DNA from: Opitutaceae bacterium | GTDB lineage: Bacteria; Verrucomicrobiota; Verrucomicrobiia; Opitutales; Opitutaceae | Direction of reading: 5' to 3' | Length of the DNA stretch: 52,531 nucleotides | NCBI GenBank assembly: GCA_003151495.1 | Contig: PLXR01000155.1 | Coordinates: forward strand, 1 to 52,531 | In this document: positions 15,977-23,526 of the stretch, one piece after another | How positions within the stretch are numbered: the first letter of the stretch is position 1 | Layout: each line of letters opens with the position of its first letter | The notes under the pieces: model-generated | What the model saw: only the letters and a program-made list of their open reading frames with translations | The model's database searches: none | What the model was told of the DNA's origin: nothing | Program-made: the position numbers and the translations under genes

Positions 15977-17572
15977 CTAGACCTGGCCGCGGCGCGCCTC
16001 CAGCTGGGTGCGGATCTCCGTCATCCGCTCCGGGGTCAGCGGGAACCTTATGAGAAGCACGAGGGCCACCGTGGACCCGATGACCGGGATCGTCGCGAAG
16101 AGCAGGCGCATGACGAATATCGCGTGGGCCGTTTGGTTGCCCCCGAGCGTCGCGTCGAAGCCCGTCCTGGCGAGTATCTCCCCCGAGAGCCATGCGCCGA
16201 GCCCCGCGCCGAACTTGAGGATCCACGAGCCGCATGCCGAGAACGCCCCCTCCCGGCGCTGGGACGTCTGGAGCTCGTCGTAGTCGATCACGTCGGCCGT
16301 CATCGAGCCGTAGAGGATCCAGAATCCGGCGCCCGTGAACGCCGAGGCCCCGGTGTAGAGGACCTGCATCCACTGGACCGAGGGGTTGTAGAGCCACCAC
16401 GAGGAGAGGCTGCCGCAGATGGCCAGCGACTGCACGATCATCATCGCCTTCTTCTTGCCGATCGTGCGCGAGAGCTTCGTGAAGACCGGGATCCCGCAGA
16501 AGCCCATCACCATCCCCATGATCCCCATCCAGAAGTTCCAGCCGTTGCCCACGGCCACGTTGCCGCGGCAGACATAGTAGATGGTGCAGTAGTAGCCGAG
16601 CGTGCTGATCATGCTCGTGCCGATGCCGTAGGCCAGGGCCATCGACAGGTTGGCGCGAAACGGCCCGCACGACAGGGCCTTCCAGAGCGTGTCCTTTATC
16701 GATATCTTCCCCTGGTGGCGCCCGACGACGAGTTTGGCATAGTAGCGCTCGTGGGTGAGCGTGAAGAGGGCGACGCCGGCGGCCACGAGGATGCATCCCA
16801 TGCAGGCCGTGAGGACCTGGGCGCCCACCAGGATGTTGGGTTTAGCCCCGTCGGGGGCCGGCACCCAGCCGAAGATCGTCTTCATCAGCTTCCCGAGGCG
16901 GGCGAAGTCCAGCGCGGCCAGGCTACCCCCGATCGCGCCGAACCACCCGAACGTCTGGCGCGCGAGCGTCGAGAGCCGGCCCGGCGCGTCGCCAAACGTG
17001 GCTGCGACCCACACCCCGGCCGAGCAGAATGCCCCGGCCCCGAACATCGCGAGCTCCGGGACCTTCTGGACCGCGCTGCGCATCGCGCCGATGGACGTGC
17101 GCTCGTGGTAGTCGGGGGTGAGCTCGGCCCCGAGGCTCTGGAAGGGCATGTAGAAGCAGCTCATGATGGGCACCAGGAGCGCTATCGTCGAAACCATGAA
17201 CCCGAAGTACTGGACCTCCGTCCAGCCCGGCCTCACCTGGAAGAGCATGGGCAGGATGAAGCCGGCCAGGACCGACCCGGCGAGGAGGAAGGGCCTGCGC
17301 CTTCCGAAGCGCGTGCGCGCGTTGTCGGACCACCACCCGAAGACCGAGTCCCACACAGCCTCGAAGAGCAGCTTGAACAGCAGCGCCCGCGCGATCCACT
17401 TCGGCGACACGCCGAGGTAGATGTTGAACACCAGGTAGGCCAGGCCCGAGTAGAGCCAGTGGCCCCACATGTCGTGGAACGAGCCGAGGGCGTATCCGAA
17501 CTTCTCCCGGAGGGGGACTCGGTCGCGGGCGGCGGTAGCGCCGTCGGGCGCCGGGGAGGGGGGCTCTTGCAT
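15977..17572 (-). CDS. GPH-type sugar:cation symporter (MFS superfamily)
   Basis: A 531-residue inner-membrane transporter of the glycoside-pentoside-hexuronide family (MelB/XynB type). I start at ATG 17572 (MQEPPSPAPDG); the open frame continues upstream without family similarity. Features: FGYALGSFHDMWGHWLYSGLAYLVFNIYLGVSP near the start, then WDSVFGWWSDNARTRFGRRRPFLLAGS, which is the MFS loop 2-3 motif of GPH proteins. In the second half, GASAFTGAGFWILYGSMTADVIDYDELQTSQRREGAFSA matches the family signature. Between the halves lies a long cytoplasmic insert (about residues 215-290) with an Asp/Gly-containing segment. The substrate is unknown. The divergent oxidoreductase gene suggests sugar or polyol uptake for a shared pathway. 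Confidence 0.88.
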   Translation of the reverse strand: MQEPPSPAPDGATAARDRVPLREKFGYALGSFHDMWGHWLYSGLAYLVFNIYLGVSPKWIARALLFKLLFEAVWDSVFGWWSDNARTRFGRRRPFLLAGSVLAGFILPMLFQVRPGWTEVQYFGFMVSTIALLVPIMSCFYMPFQSLGAELTPDYHERTSIGAMRSAVQKVPELAMFGAGAFCSAGVWVAATFGDAPGRLSTLARQTFGWFGAIGGSLAALDFARLGKLMKTIFGWVPAPDGAKPNILVGAQVLTACMGCILVAAGVALFTLTHERYYAKLVVGRHQGKISIKDTLWKALSCGPFRANLSMALAYGIGTSMISTLGYYCTIYYVCRGNVAVGNGWNFWMGIMGMVMGFCGIPVFTKLSRTIGKKKAMMIVQSLAICGSLSSWWLYNPSVQWMQVLYTGASAFTGAGFWILYGSMTADVIDYDELQTSQRREGAFSACGSWILKFGAGLGAWLSGEILARTGFDATLGGNQTAHAIFVMRLLFATIPVIGSTVALVLLIRFPLTPERMTEIRTQLEARRGQV

Positions 17573-17835
17573 GGGGTTGAGCGAGCGGGGAGGGAGGCTT
17601 GGCGTAAGACAAGGCGGGAATGGGGCGCCGCCTGTCAACGCGCAATGCCTCGCTGGCGGCACGCCATTAGGGCGGCGTCGGGGAGGCATCTCGCGGATTC
17701 ATGGGGCGGGGAAGGCCGGGTCGCTTCTTGTTGTAATTTTCGCCGCCGCGGGAGGTAGTGGTGGGGCGCACCCCGACCTGGATCACCCGAATTTTACATG
17801 GCCCGCCGAACAGCAACGAAGGTCCCCACAACCCC
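17573..17835. promoter_or_regulatory. Divergent intergenic region between GPH transporter and oxidoreductase
   Basis: About 260 bp between two divergently transcribed genes. An AT-richer patch at about 17728-17742 (TTGTTGTAATTTTC) and another near 17790-17800 (GAATTTTACAT) are arranged partly as an inverted pair (TGTAATTTT / AATTTTACA) about 60 bp apart. They could be operator half-sites or -10 regions. No gene is evident here. Confidence 0.3.
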
Positions 17836-18966
17836 ATGAAGCCGTCGCACGCCCCCGTCCCCATCACGCGCCGCCGTTTCATTGGCGCGGCCGCCGCCGC
17901 GCTCGCCGTTTCCCCGCGCAGGGTCCTCGCCGCCGAGGCCCCGCCGAGGGGCAGGAGGCTCGGCGTTGCGCTCGTCGGGCTCGGCAGCTACTCGGAGGGC
18001 CACCTTGGGCCCGCGCTGCGCTTGTCCGAGCACTGCGCCCTGACGGGCGTGGTCACGGGCGACCGGGCAAAGGGCGAAAGGTGGGCGCGCGAGTACGGCT
18101 TCCCGACGAGGAACATCTTCGGCTACGACACGATGGCCCGCATGGCCGGCTCCCCCGAGATCGACGCGGCGTACGTGGTGACGCCAAACGGCCTGCACGC
18201 GCAGCACTGCGTCGCGGCGGCGAAGGCGGGCAAGCACGTGATCTGCGAGAAGCCGATGGCTGTGTCCGTCGCCGAGTGCGACGCGATCATCGCCGCGTGC
18301 CGGTCCGCCGGGGTGCGCCTCACGGTCGGCTACCGGCTGCGCTACGAGCGCCACTACGCCGAGTTCGCCCGCATCGCGCGCGACGGCGACTTCGGGGCCT
18401 TCATGCGGATAGAGGGGGCGAACGGGTTCGAGATGGGGACGCCGGATGCGGCGGAGAGCCATTGGCGGACCAGCAAGAAGCTCGCGGGGGGCGGCCCCCT
18501 CATGGACATGGGCGTCTACGTGATCCAGGCGGCCTGCATGGCCAAGGTCGAGGCCGCCCCGGTCGCGGTGACGGCCGCGTTCGGCCCGGTCACGCGCCCC
18601 AGCCTCTTCTCGGAGGTCGAGGAGTCGCTCAAGTGGACCATGGAGTTCGCGGACGGCGCCGTCGCGACGTGCCGCGCCACCTACGCCGAGACGGTGAGCA
18701 CCTTCCGGGCGGAGGCGGCCCATGGCTGGGCGCGACTCGACGAGCCGGCGTTCTTCTACGACGACCTCGTGCTTACGACCTCCCGGGGCGCCGTGGCGCT
18801 CCCCAACGTGAACCACCAGGTGGCACAGCTTGACGGGATGGCCGTGGAGATCCTCACGGGGAAGCCGTCCCTCGCCCCCGGCGAGATGGGCAGGCGTGAC
18901 ATCGCGGTGGTCGAGGCGATCTACGCCGCGGCGGCCGGCGGCGGCCGAAGTTTGGTGAAGGCTTAG
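17836..18966 (+). CDS. Gfo/Idh/MocA oxidoreductase, Tat-exported
   Basis: A 376-residue NAD(P)-dependent oxidoreductase of the Gfo/Idh/MocA family, close to glucose-fructose oxidoreductase. A Tat-type signal is present: ITRRRFIGAAAAALAV, ending near VLAAEA, so the folded protein should reach the periplasm with its cofactor. The Rossmann domain starts at LGVALVGLGSYSEGHL (Gly-rich loop) and includes YVVTPNGLHAQHC and the catalytic-lysine motif HVICEKPMAVS. The C-terminal beta-sheet domain contains GGGPLMDMGVYVIQAACM. I chose ATG 17836 because it gives the intact twin-Arg signal. The substrate is unknown. Divergent from a GPH sugar transporter gene, which fits sugar oxidation. Confidence 0.9.
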   Translation: MKPSHAPVPITRRRFIGAAAAALAVSPRRVLAAEAPPRGRRLGVALVGLGSYSEGHLGPALRLSEHCALTGVVTGDRAKGERWAREYGFPTRNIFGYDTMARMAGSPEIDAAYVVTPNGLHAQHCVAAAKAGKHVICEKPMAVSVAECDAIIAACRSAGVRLTVGYRLRYERHYAEFARIARDGDFGAFMRIEGANGFEMGTPDAAESHWRTSKKLAGGGPLMDMGVYVIQAACMAKVEAAPVAVTAAFGPVTRPSLFSEVEESLKWTMEFADGAVATCRATYAETVSTFRAEAAHGWARLDEPAFFYDDLVLTTSRGAVALPNVNHQVAQLDGMAVEILTGKPSLAPGEMGRRDIAVVEAIYAAAAGGGRSLVKA

Positions 18967-19236
18967 GGATGGCCAGGTCCAAGTGGGAACAACTGCGGCG
19001 CCGGTGCCAGCACTTTATATTGATCAACAGCATCTTGTAATGCGCGTGGCATTTTGGGAGAGATGATCCGGCACACCGGCGGGCCGACCGGGGTGGGCAC
19101 GGTGTCGCGGGGGATTGACCCGGGAACTAAGACGCCGGAACGCCCCAGGCGCGTCGGGATTTCCGTTCGCGACCGGCGCCCTTCGCTTTTGCAAATTGCT
19201 CGCTGCACTTGAATCAATCAATGAGACTTGAGCAGC
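18967..19236. other. Non-coding interval before the kinase operon
   Basis: About 270 bp with mixed composition: an AT-rich patch at about 19013-19045 (CTTTATATTGATCAACAGCATCTTGTAATG) and GC-rich sequence after it. It must contain the promoter for the kinase-GspE operon; TTTATATTGATCAA is the likeliest region. I see no coding potential or RNA structure I can defend. Confidence 0.35.
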
Positions 19237-20358
19237 ATGACCATCGACAGCTCTCATCCCGGCATGGGATTGAAGAATCGGAAGATTCTGGTCGTGGCGG
19301 ACGACGATTCCAAGGTTCTGAGCCTGCAGGAGATCCTTTCCAAGGAGGGCTACGAGGTCGCCAACGTGAATTCGGGCGAGGCCGCGCTCAATTACTACCA
19401 GCAATTTGAGCCGGACCTTGTGCTGCTCGACGTCGGTTTGCCGGGATCAAACGTCTTCGACATCTGCCGCAACCTGAAGAACCCGTACAGCGGCTCCCCG
19501 GCCACGGTCATCTTCATCACGTCGAAGAGCGACCCTGAGGAGGTTGTGGCGGGATTGGCTGCAGGCGGCGTTGATTACCTGCCCAGGCCCTTCCGCGAGA
19601 AGGAGGTCCTGGCCAGGGTTCGTGTGCACCTGCGCAACCGGCTCAGGCTCGTTCAAATGTACAAGGAGGACCGGGCCAAGAACCGGCTCCTGAGCGTGAC
19701 GGCGCACGACCTGCGGAACCCCGCCACATCCATCCGGGCCCTGGTCCACACCCTTCGCGGCGCAAAGGCCAGCCCCCTGGCCCCTGAGCAGATCGACATT
19801 CTCAACACCGTGTACGAGGCCAGCCAGTCGATGCTCGACCTGATCAACAACCTTCTGGACAGCTCGGTCATCGAGGCCGACGAGATGCCGATCAACCGGC
19901 AGCCCGCCTCGCTTGCAGCGCTGGTCGAGGAGGCCGTCAAGCTGAACAACGCCACGGCGACGCCGAAGGGCTCGATCATCGTCCTGAACCGGGGTGCATT
20001 GCCGGAGACGCTTCTCCTCGACTCCCCCAGGATCCGGTCGGTCCTCAACAACCTTCTCGTGAACGCGATCAAGTTCTCGCCCCCCGGCTCGACCATCACG
20101 GTCGAGGAGAGTTCCACGGAGAGGCACTGCTCGGTGGCTGTGAGGGACCAGGGGCCGGGAATCCCCGACGACGAGCACGACAAGCTGTTCAAGGAATACG
20201 GCCGCACGTCGGTCAAGCCGACAGGGGGGGAGCCGAGCACCGGGCTCGGCCTTTCGATCTGCCGCGAGGTCATGATCGCGCATGGCGGGACGATCCATGC
20301 TGAAAATTTGGCTGGAGGCGGCGCCGAATTCCGAATCACATTCAACCACGCGACATGA
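19237..20358 (+). CDS. Hybrid response-regulator / histidine kinase
   Basis: A 373-residue soluble signalling protein with an N-terminal receiver domain (about 15-135) followed by HisKA (about 148-215) and HATPase (about 260-370). The receiver has the acidic pocket Asp22-24 and phospho-acceptor Asp65 (LVLLDVGLPG), but the conserved Lys of the usual K-P-F motif is Arg117 (DYLPRPF). The dimerisation/phosphotransfer helix reads SVTAHDLRNPATS, with His157. ATP-lid boxes are LNNLLVNAIKFSPPG, VRDQGPGIPDDEHD and GLGLSICREVM. There are no transmembrane segments, so it senses a cytoplasmic signal or is phosphorylated by a partner. I start at ATG 19237; TTG 19228 and ATG 19264 are alternatives. It overlaps the next gene by ATGA. 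Confidence 0.88.
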   Translation: MTIDSSHPGMGLKNRKILVVADDDSKVLSLQEILSKEGYEVANVNSGEAALNYYQQFEPDLVLLDVGLPGSNVFDICRNLKNPYSGSPATVIFITSKSDPEEVVAGLAAGGVDYLPRPFREKEVLARVRVHLRNRLRLVQMYKEDRAKNRLLSVTAHDLRNPATSIRALVHTLRGAKASPLAPEQIDILNTVYEASQSMLDLINNLLDSSVIEADEMPINRQPASLAALVEEAVKLNNATATPKGSIIVLNRGALPETLLLDSPRIRSVLNNLLVNAIKFSPPGSTITVEESSTERHCSVAVRDQGPGIPDDEHDKLFKEYGRTSVKPTGGEPSTGLGLSICREVMIAHGGTIHAENLAGGGAEFRITFNHAT

Positions 20359-20762
20359 CGCTAACGGGAAAAGTCCTCGTGGTGGACGACGAGGCGCACA
20401 TCCGCAAGTTCGTAAGCCAGCTCGTCATGGCGCTCGGCGAGCCTGTGATCCTCCAGGCGGCCAACGGCGAGGAGGCTCTGAAAGTCTACGAGGCCGAGAA
20501 GCCCGTCCTTGTGCTGCTTGATGTAAATATGCCGCGAATCGACGGGATTGAGACCCTGCGCCGCTTGAAGGTACTGGACCCGAACTGCATCGTCATAATG
20601 CTCACGTCCCTCGTGAACCGACAGACAGTGGAAGAGTGCTTGCACCTGGGCGCGGTGGCCTACCTGCGCAAGGACAATCCGCCCGACGACATGGTGGTGC
20701 GCCTCAGGAAGATCGTCGACAGCTACCTCGGAGGCCAGCCGGCGACAACCAAGGCGCAATGA
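20355..20762 (+). CDS. CheY-like single-domain response regulator
   Basis: A 135-residue receiver domain with no output domain. Acidic pocket Asp11-Asp12 (LVVDDE), phospho-acceptor Asp56 (LVLLDVNMPRIDG), Thr84 (MLTS) and Lys106 in YLRKDNPP are all present, so it should be phosphorylatable, although the usual Pro after Lys is Asp. Its ATG lies in the kinase stop (ATGA), and its own stop overlaps the start of the next small gene in the same way, so it is tightly coupled on both sides. The likely partner is the kinase upstream and the likely target is the secretion/pilus ATPase two genes downstream (inference). Confidence 0.9.
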   Translation: MTLTGKVLVVDDEAHIRKFVSQLVMALGEPVILQAANGEEALKVYEAEKPVLVLLDVNMPRIDGIETLRRLKVLDPNCIVIMLTSLVNRQTVEECLHLGAVAYLRKDNPPDDMVVRLRKIVDSYLGGQPATTKAQ

Positions 20763-20971
20763 AACCCCCGGAAGACGCCCCGCCGGACCCCGAGGCTGGC
20801 TCAGCCTCGCCCTTCGCGGAGGTGAAGTACTCCCTTCCCGAGCTGCTTCGCGACGTCAAGCAGGACCGGTCCTCCAGCCTGTTCTCGATGGAAAAGCTCG
20901 ATCAGGACACGATCAGCCGGCTCTTCGAGCAACACAACTCACACCGTGCCTCAAAAACAGGCGAAGAGTAG
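20759..20971 (+). CDS. 70-aa hydrophilic protein of unknown function
   Basis: A short gene starting at ATG 20759 inside the preceding stop (ATGA) and running 26 nt into the GspE gene. The product is hydrophilic, Pro/Asp-rich at the N-terminus (MKPPEDAPPDPEAGS). It then has a probable amphipathic helical part, YSLPELLRDVKQDRSSSLFS, followed by MEKLDQDTISRLFEQH. It has no signal peptide or membrane segment. I do not recognise it. Its position between a CheY-like protein and GspE, with overlaps on both sides, suggests a small adaptor or an N-terminal partner of the ATPase. The alternative is that the frame is a chance overlap, but the two ATGA-type junctions argue for a real gene. Confidence 0.65.
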   Translation: MKPPEDAPPDPEAGSASPFAEVKYSLPELLRDVKQDRSSSLFSMEKLDQDTISRLFEQHNSHRASKTGEE

Positions 20972-22655
20972 ATTTGTAGCGCTCCTTAGGGAGCGCGCCG
21001 GATTCGATTTCGGCTCGAAGCTCGACCTCCTGGCGGAGAAGAGCGGGACGGCGCTGGACCTGCTTCAGGCCCTGATCGACCAGAAGCTCCTTATGAAGGA
21101 GGATGCCTGCCACATCTGGGGCGACTTTCTCGGCATAGCCTACGTCGACGTGCTCGCGTCCGGCATCACCGACCAGGCCGTGAAGATGATCCCCATAGAC
21201 ATCGCCAGGAAGGTGCGCGCGATCGGGATTTACGTGATCGACGGGGTGCTCACGGTCGCCATGGCCACGCCCGAGGATGCGAATCTCGTGCGCAGCCTGG
21301 AGGGCATAGCCCAGACACCGCTCAGCCCGGTGTTCAGCCTTCCCTGCGAGATAGACGACGCCATCTCCGTCCTCTACAGCACGGAACGCTCGATCACGGA
21401 CTCCCTCGCCGAGCTCGAGCGCGATGCCCTCTTCTCGGACCCAGACCTCGCGATAGAGAAGATCTCCGAGCTCGCGGACACAAAGACGCTTTCCAACGTG
21501 CTCGAGGAGATCCTCTACTTCGCCCTGCGCGAGCGCGCCACCGACATCCACATTGAGCCCCAGGAGGTCCTCTCGCGCATCCGGTTTCGCGTCGACGGCT
21601 CGCTGCGGGAGATCCTGACGTTCCCCCGGGTGCTGCACCGGGCCCTTATCTCCCGGCTCAAGATCCTGAGCGACCTGAACATCTCGGAGTCCCGGTTCCC
21701 CCAGGACGGGCGCTTTTACATCCCAATGGGAACGAACCGGGCGAATTTCCGGCTCTCGTTCATTCCCACGATCCGCGGAGAAAAGGCCGTGGTCCGGGTG
21801 CTCACGTCGGCGACCAAGCGCATGAGCGTCACGCTGGACACGATGCTGATGTCCCAGAGGATCCTCCAGCCGTTCCGGCGGCTGATACGGAACCCGAGCG
21901 GCATCATCTTTGCGACCGGCCCCACGGGGTCGGGCAAGACCACGACGCTCTACGCGGCGATCGATGAGATCAACTCGCCGAAGATCAACATCACGACCAT
22001 CGAGGACCCGGTGGAGATACCCATAGCCGGCATCAGCCAGAGCCAGGTAAACCCCAAGATCGACCTGAGGTTCGGAGTGGTGCTCCGCTCATTCCTGCGC
22101 CAGGACCCCGATGTAATCCTGATCGGCGAGATCCGGGACACCGAGACCGCGAAGATCGCGACCGAGGCCGCGCTCACCGGGCACCTTGTCTTTGCCAGCC
22201 TGCACACGAACACGGCGCCGCAGGCCATCGTGCGCCTGATGGAGATGGGCGTTGAGCCCTACATGGTTGCCCCATCGATCATCGGCGTCCTCTCGCAGAG
22301 GCTGGCCGCCCGGATATGCGACAAGTGCAAGGAGTCCTACCACCCGCCGCGCGACGTCCTGCTCAAGTACTTCAAGGAGGAGGGCCTTTCCGACGTCGCC
22401 TTCTATCGCGGCCGCGGCTGCCCCCACTGCCGCGGCACCGGATACTGGGGCCGCGTGGCGTTCCATGAGCTCGTGATCGTGACGGAGGAGATCCGGAGGA
22501 TGATATCCGACCGTCGGAGCGTGCAGGAGATCGCGCACGCGGCCGCCAAGGTGGGATACCGGCCGCTGCGCTACGACGGCCTGAACAAGGTCCTTATCGG
22601 CCTGACGACGATCGAGGAAATCGAGCAGAACTCGTCCTTCGATTGGGCGATGTGA
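20946..22655 (+). CDS. GspE/PilB-type secretion or pilus assembly ATPase
   Basis: A 569-residue hexameric AAA-like ATPase that powers type II secretion or type IV pilus assembly from the cytoplasm. An N-terminal MshEN-like domain (about 10-150) precedes the catalytic part. Walker A is GPTGSGKTTT (325-334), the Asp box is TIEDPVE, Walker B is ILIGEIRD (391-398), and the His box is GHLVFASLHTN. A tetracysteine zinc site is present (Cys458, Cys461, Cys492, Cys495), as usual in GspE/PilB. It starts with GTG 20946, overlapping the 70-aa gene. No other gsp or pil genes follow, so the rest of the machine is elsewhere. A secretin gene lies at the left edge of the window. Co-transcription with a kinase and CheY-like protein suggests phospho-control of secretion or motility. 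Confidence 0.92.
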   Translation: MPQKQAKSRFVALLRERAGFDFGSKLDLLAEKSGTALDLLQALIDQKLLMKEDACHIWGDFLGIAYVDVLASGITDQAVKMIPIDIARKVRAIGIYVIDGVLTVAMATPEDANLVRSLEGIAQTPLSPVFSLPCEIDDAISVLYSTERSITDSLAELERDALFSDPDLAIEKISELADTKTLSNVLEEILYFALRERATDIHIEPQEVLSRIRFRVDGSLREILTFPRVLHRALISRLKILSDLNISESRFPQDGRFYIPMGTNRANFRLSFIPTIRGEKAVVRVLTSATKRMSVTLDTMLMSQRILQPFRRLIRNPSGIIFATGPTGSGKTTTLYAAIDEINSPKINITTIEDPVEIPIAGISQSQVNPKIDLRFGVVLRSFLRQDPDVILIGEIRDTETAKIATEAALTGHLVFASLHTNTAPQAIVRLMEMGVEPYMVAPSIIGVLSQRLAARICDKCKESYHPPRDVLLKYFKEEGLSDVAFYRGRGCPHCRGTGYWGRVAFHELVIVTEEIRRMISDRRSVQEIAHAAAKVGYRPLRYDGLNKVLIGLTTIEEIEQNSSFDWAM

Positions 22656-22746
22656 CTGGTCGCACGCGGGCGCCTTCCAGGCTCCCGGAGGATCGCCTGC
22701 CGAGTTCCTTGCTGTTCCCGCGGGTCCCCGATACAGAAAGCCACCG

Positions 22747-23361
22747 ATGCGCGCCCTGCGACTCGCCTCCCTTTGCTCCATGCTGGCCCTTGTTCCGCTC
22801 GCGTTCGCCGACGGGGGAGGCTCGGCTGGGGTCCCCTATGACCCGACCCAGCACTGGGAAATCGACTACGAGAGCGGCGTGCTCTGGCGCGTTACCGGCT
22901 CCGCGACGCCCCTGAGCTACACCGTGCTGCCCCAGCTCCTGACGGTGAAGAGCCCCCTTGTCGGCACGGTGCGCCCCTTTTTCGGGGGGGACCTGGTTAT
23001 CCGAAACCGGTTCAGCCTGCTCGGCGAGCCGATTGCCGTGGGACCGGAGCACCACTTTGTCGGCGGTTCGGCCTCGGGAATCCTGGAATGGTGGGACGTA
23101 CGGCGAACCCACTGCCTGTTCTTCGCTAGCGGGGGCGGCATCGGGTGGCTCGACAGCAAGGGCCACGAGATCAAGGGCGCGCAGGGCGAGGACTTCAACC
23201 TGAACTGGCTGGCCTACGCCGGAGTGAGGATCTTCCTCAGGAATCGCCTCAGCGCCTCGGCCGGGGCATATTTCCAGCACGTTTCGAACCGCTACATGAA
23301 CCGCGTGAACCCCGGGTTGAACGCGGCGGGTCCGATGCTTAGCTTGGGCTGGCACTTCTGA
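22747..23361 (+). CDS. PagL-like lipid A deacylase / acyloxyacyl hydrolase family outer-membrane barrel
   Basis: A 204-residue protein with a signal peptide (MRALRLASLCSMLALVPLAFA) and alternating hydrophobic strands that end in Phe, the usual outer-membrane beta-barrel terminus (LGWHF). The segment FQHVSNRYMNRVNPGLNAAGP matches the PagL active-site region (His-x-Ser-Asn ... Asn-x-Gly). His178 and Ser180 are the expected catalytic pair. The Glu that completes the triad in Pseudomonas PagL is not at the equivalent place (Asn192 in NPGLN), as in many distant family members. PagL removes the 3-O-acyl chain of lipid A. It lies 91 bp after gspE in the same orientation and may have its own promoter. 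Confidence 0.78.
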   Translation: MRALRLASLCSMLALVPLAFADGGGSAGVPYDPTQHWEIDYESGVLWRVTGSATPLSYTVLPQLLTVKSPLVGTVRPFFGGDLVIRNRFSLLGEPIAVGPEHHFVGGSASGILEWWDVRRTHCLFFASGGGIGWLDSKGHEIKGAQGEDFNLNWLAYAGVRIFLRNRLSASAGAYFQHVSNRYMNRVNPGLNAAGPMLSLGWHF

Positions 23362-23526
23362 GCCGGTCGAACCGGGCCGATTGCGTCGCGCCGACCTTGC
23401 CCATCGGGGGGAACAAGGCGTTGCTGCCGAGGCTTCGCTCCGAGTCACGGGTGCGACTCAAATCCGCCGATTGGGATGGTCACGAAAGCGCTAGCCTGCA
23501 TAGTCTGAGGCAACCGTCGCGTGCCC

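Noticed and set aside
16124-17758. A 544-codon open frame on the plus strand opposite the GPH transporter
   Set aside because: Arg/Glu/His-rich antisense translation of a membrane-protein gene; no start signal and no domain.
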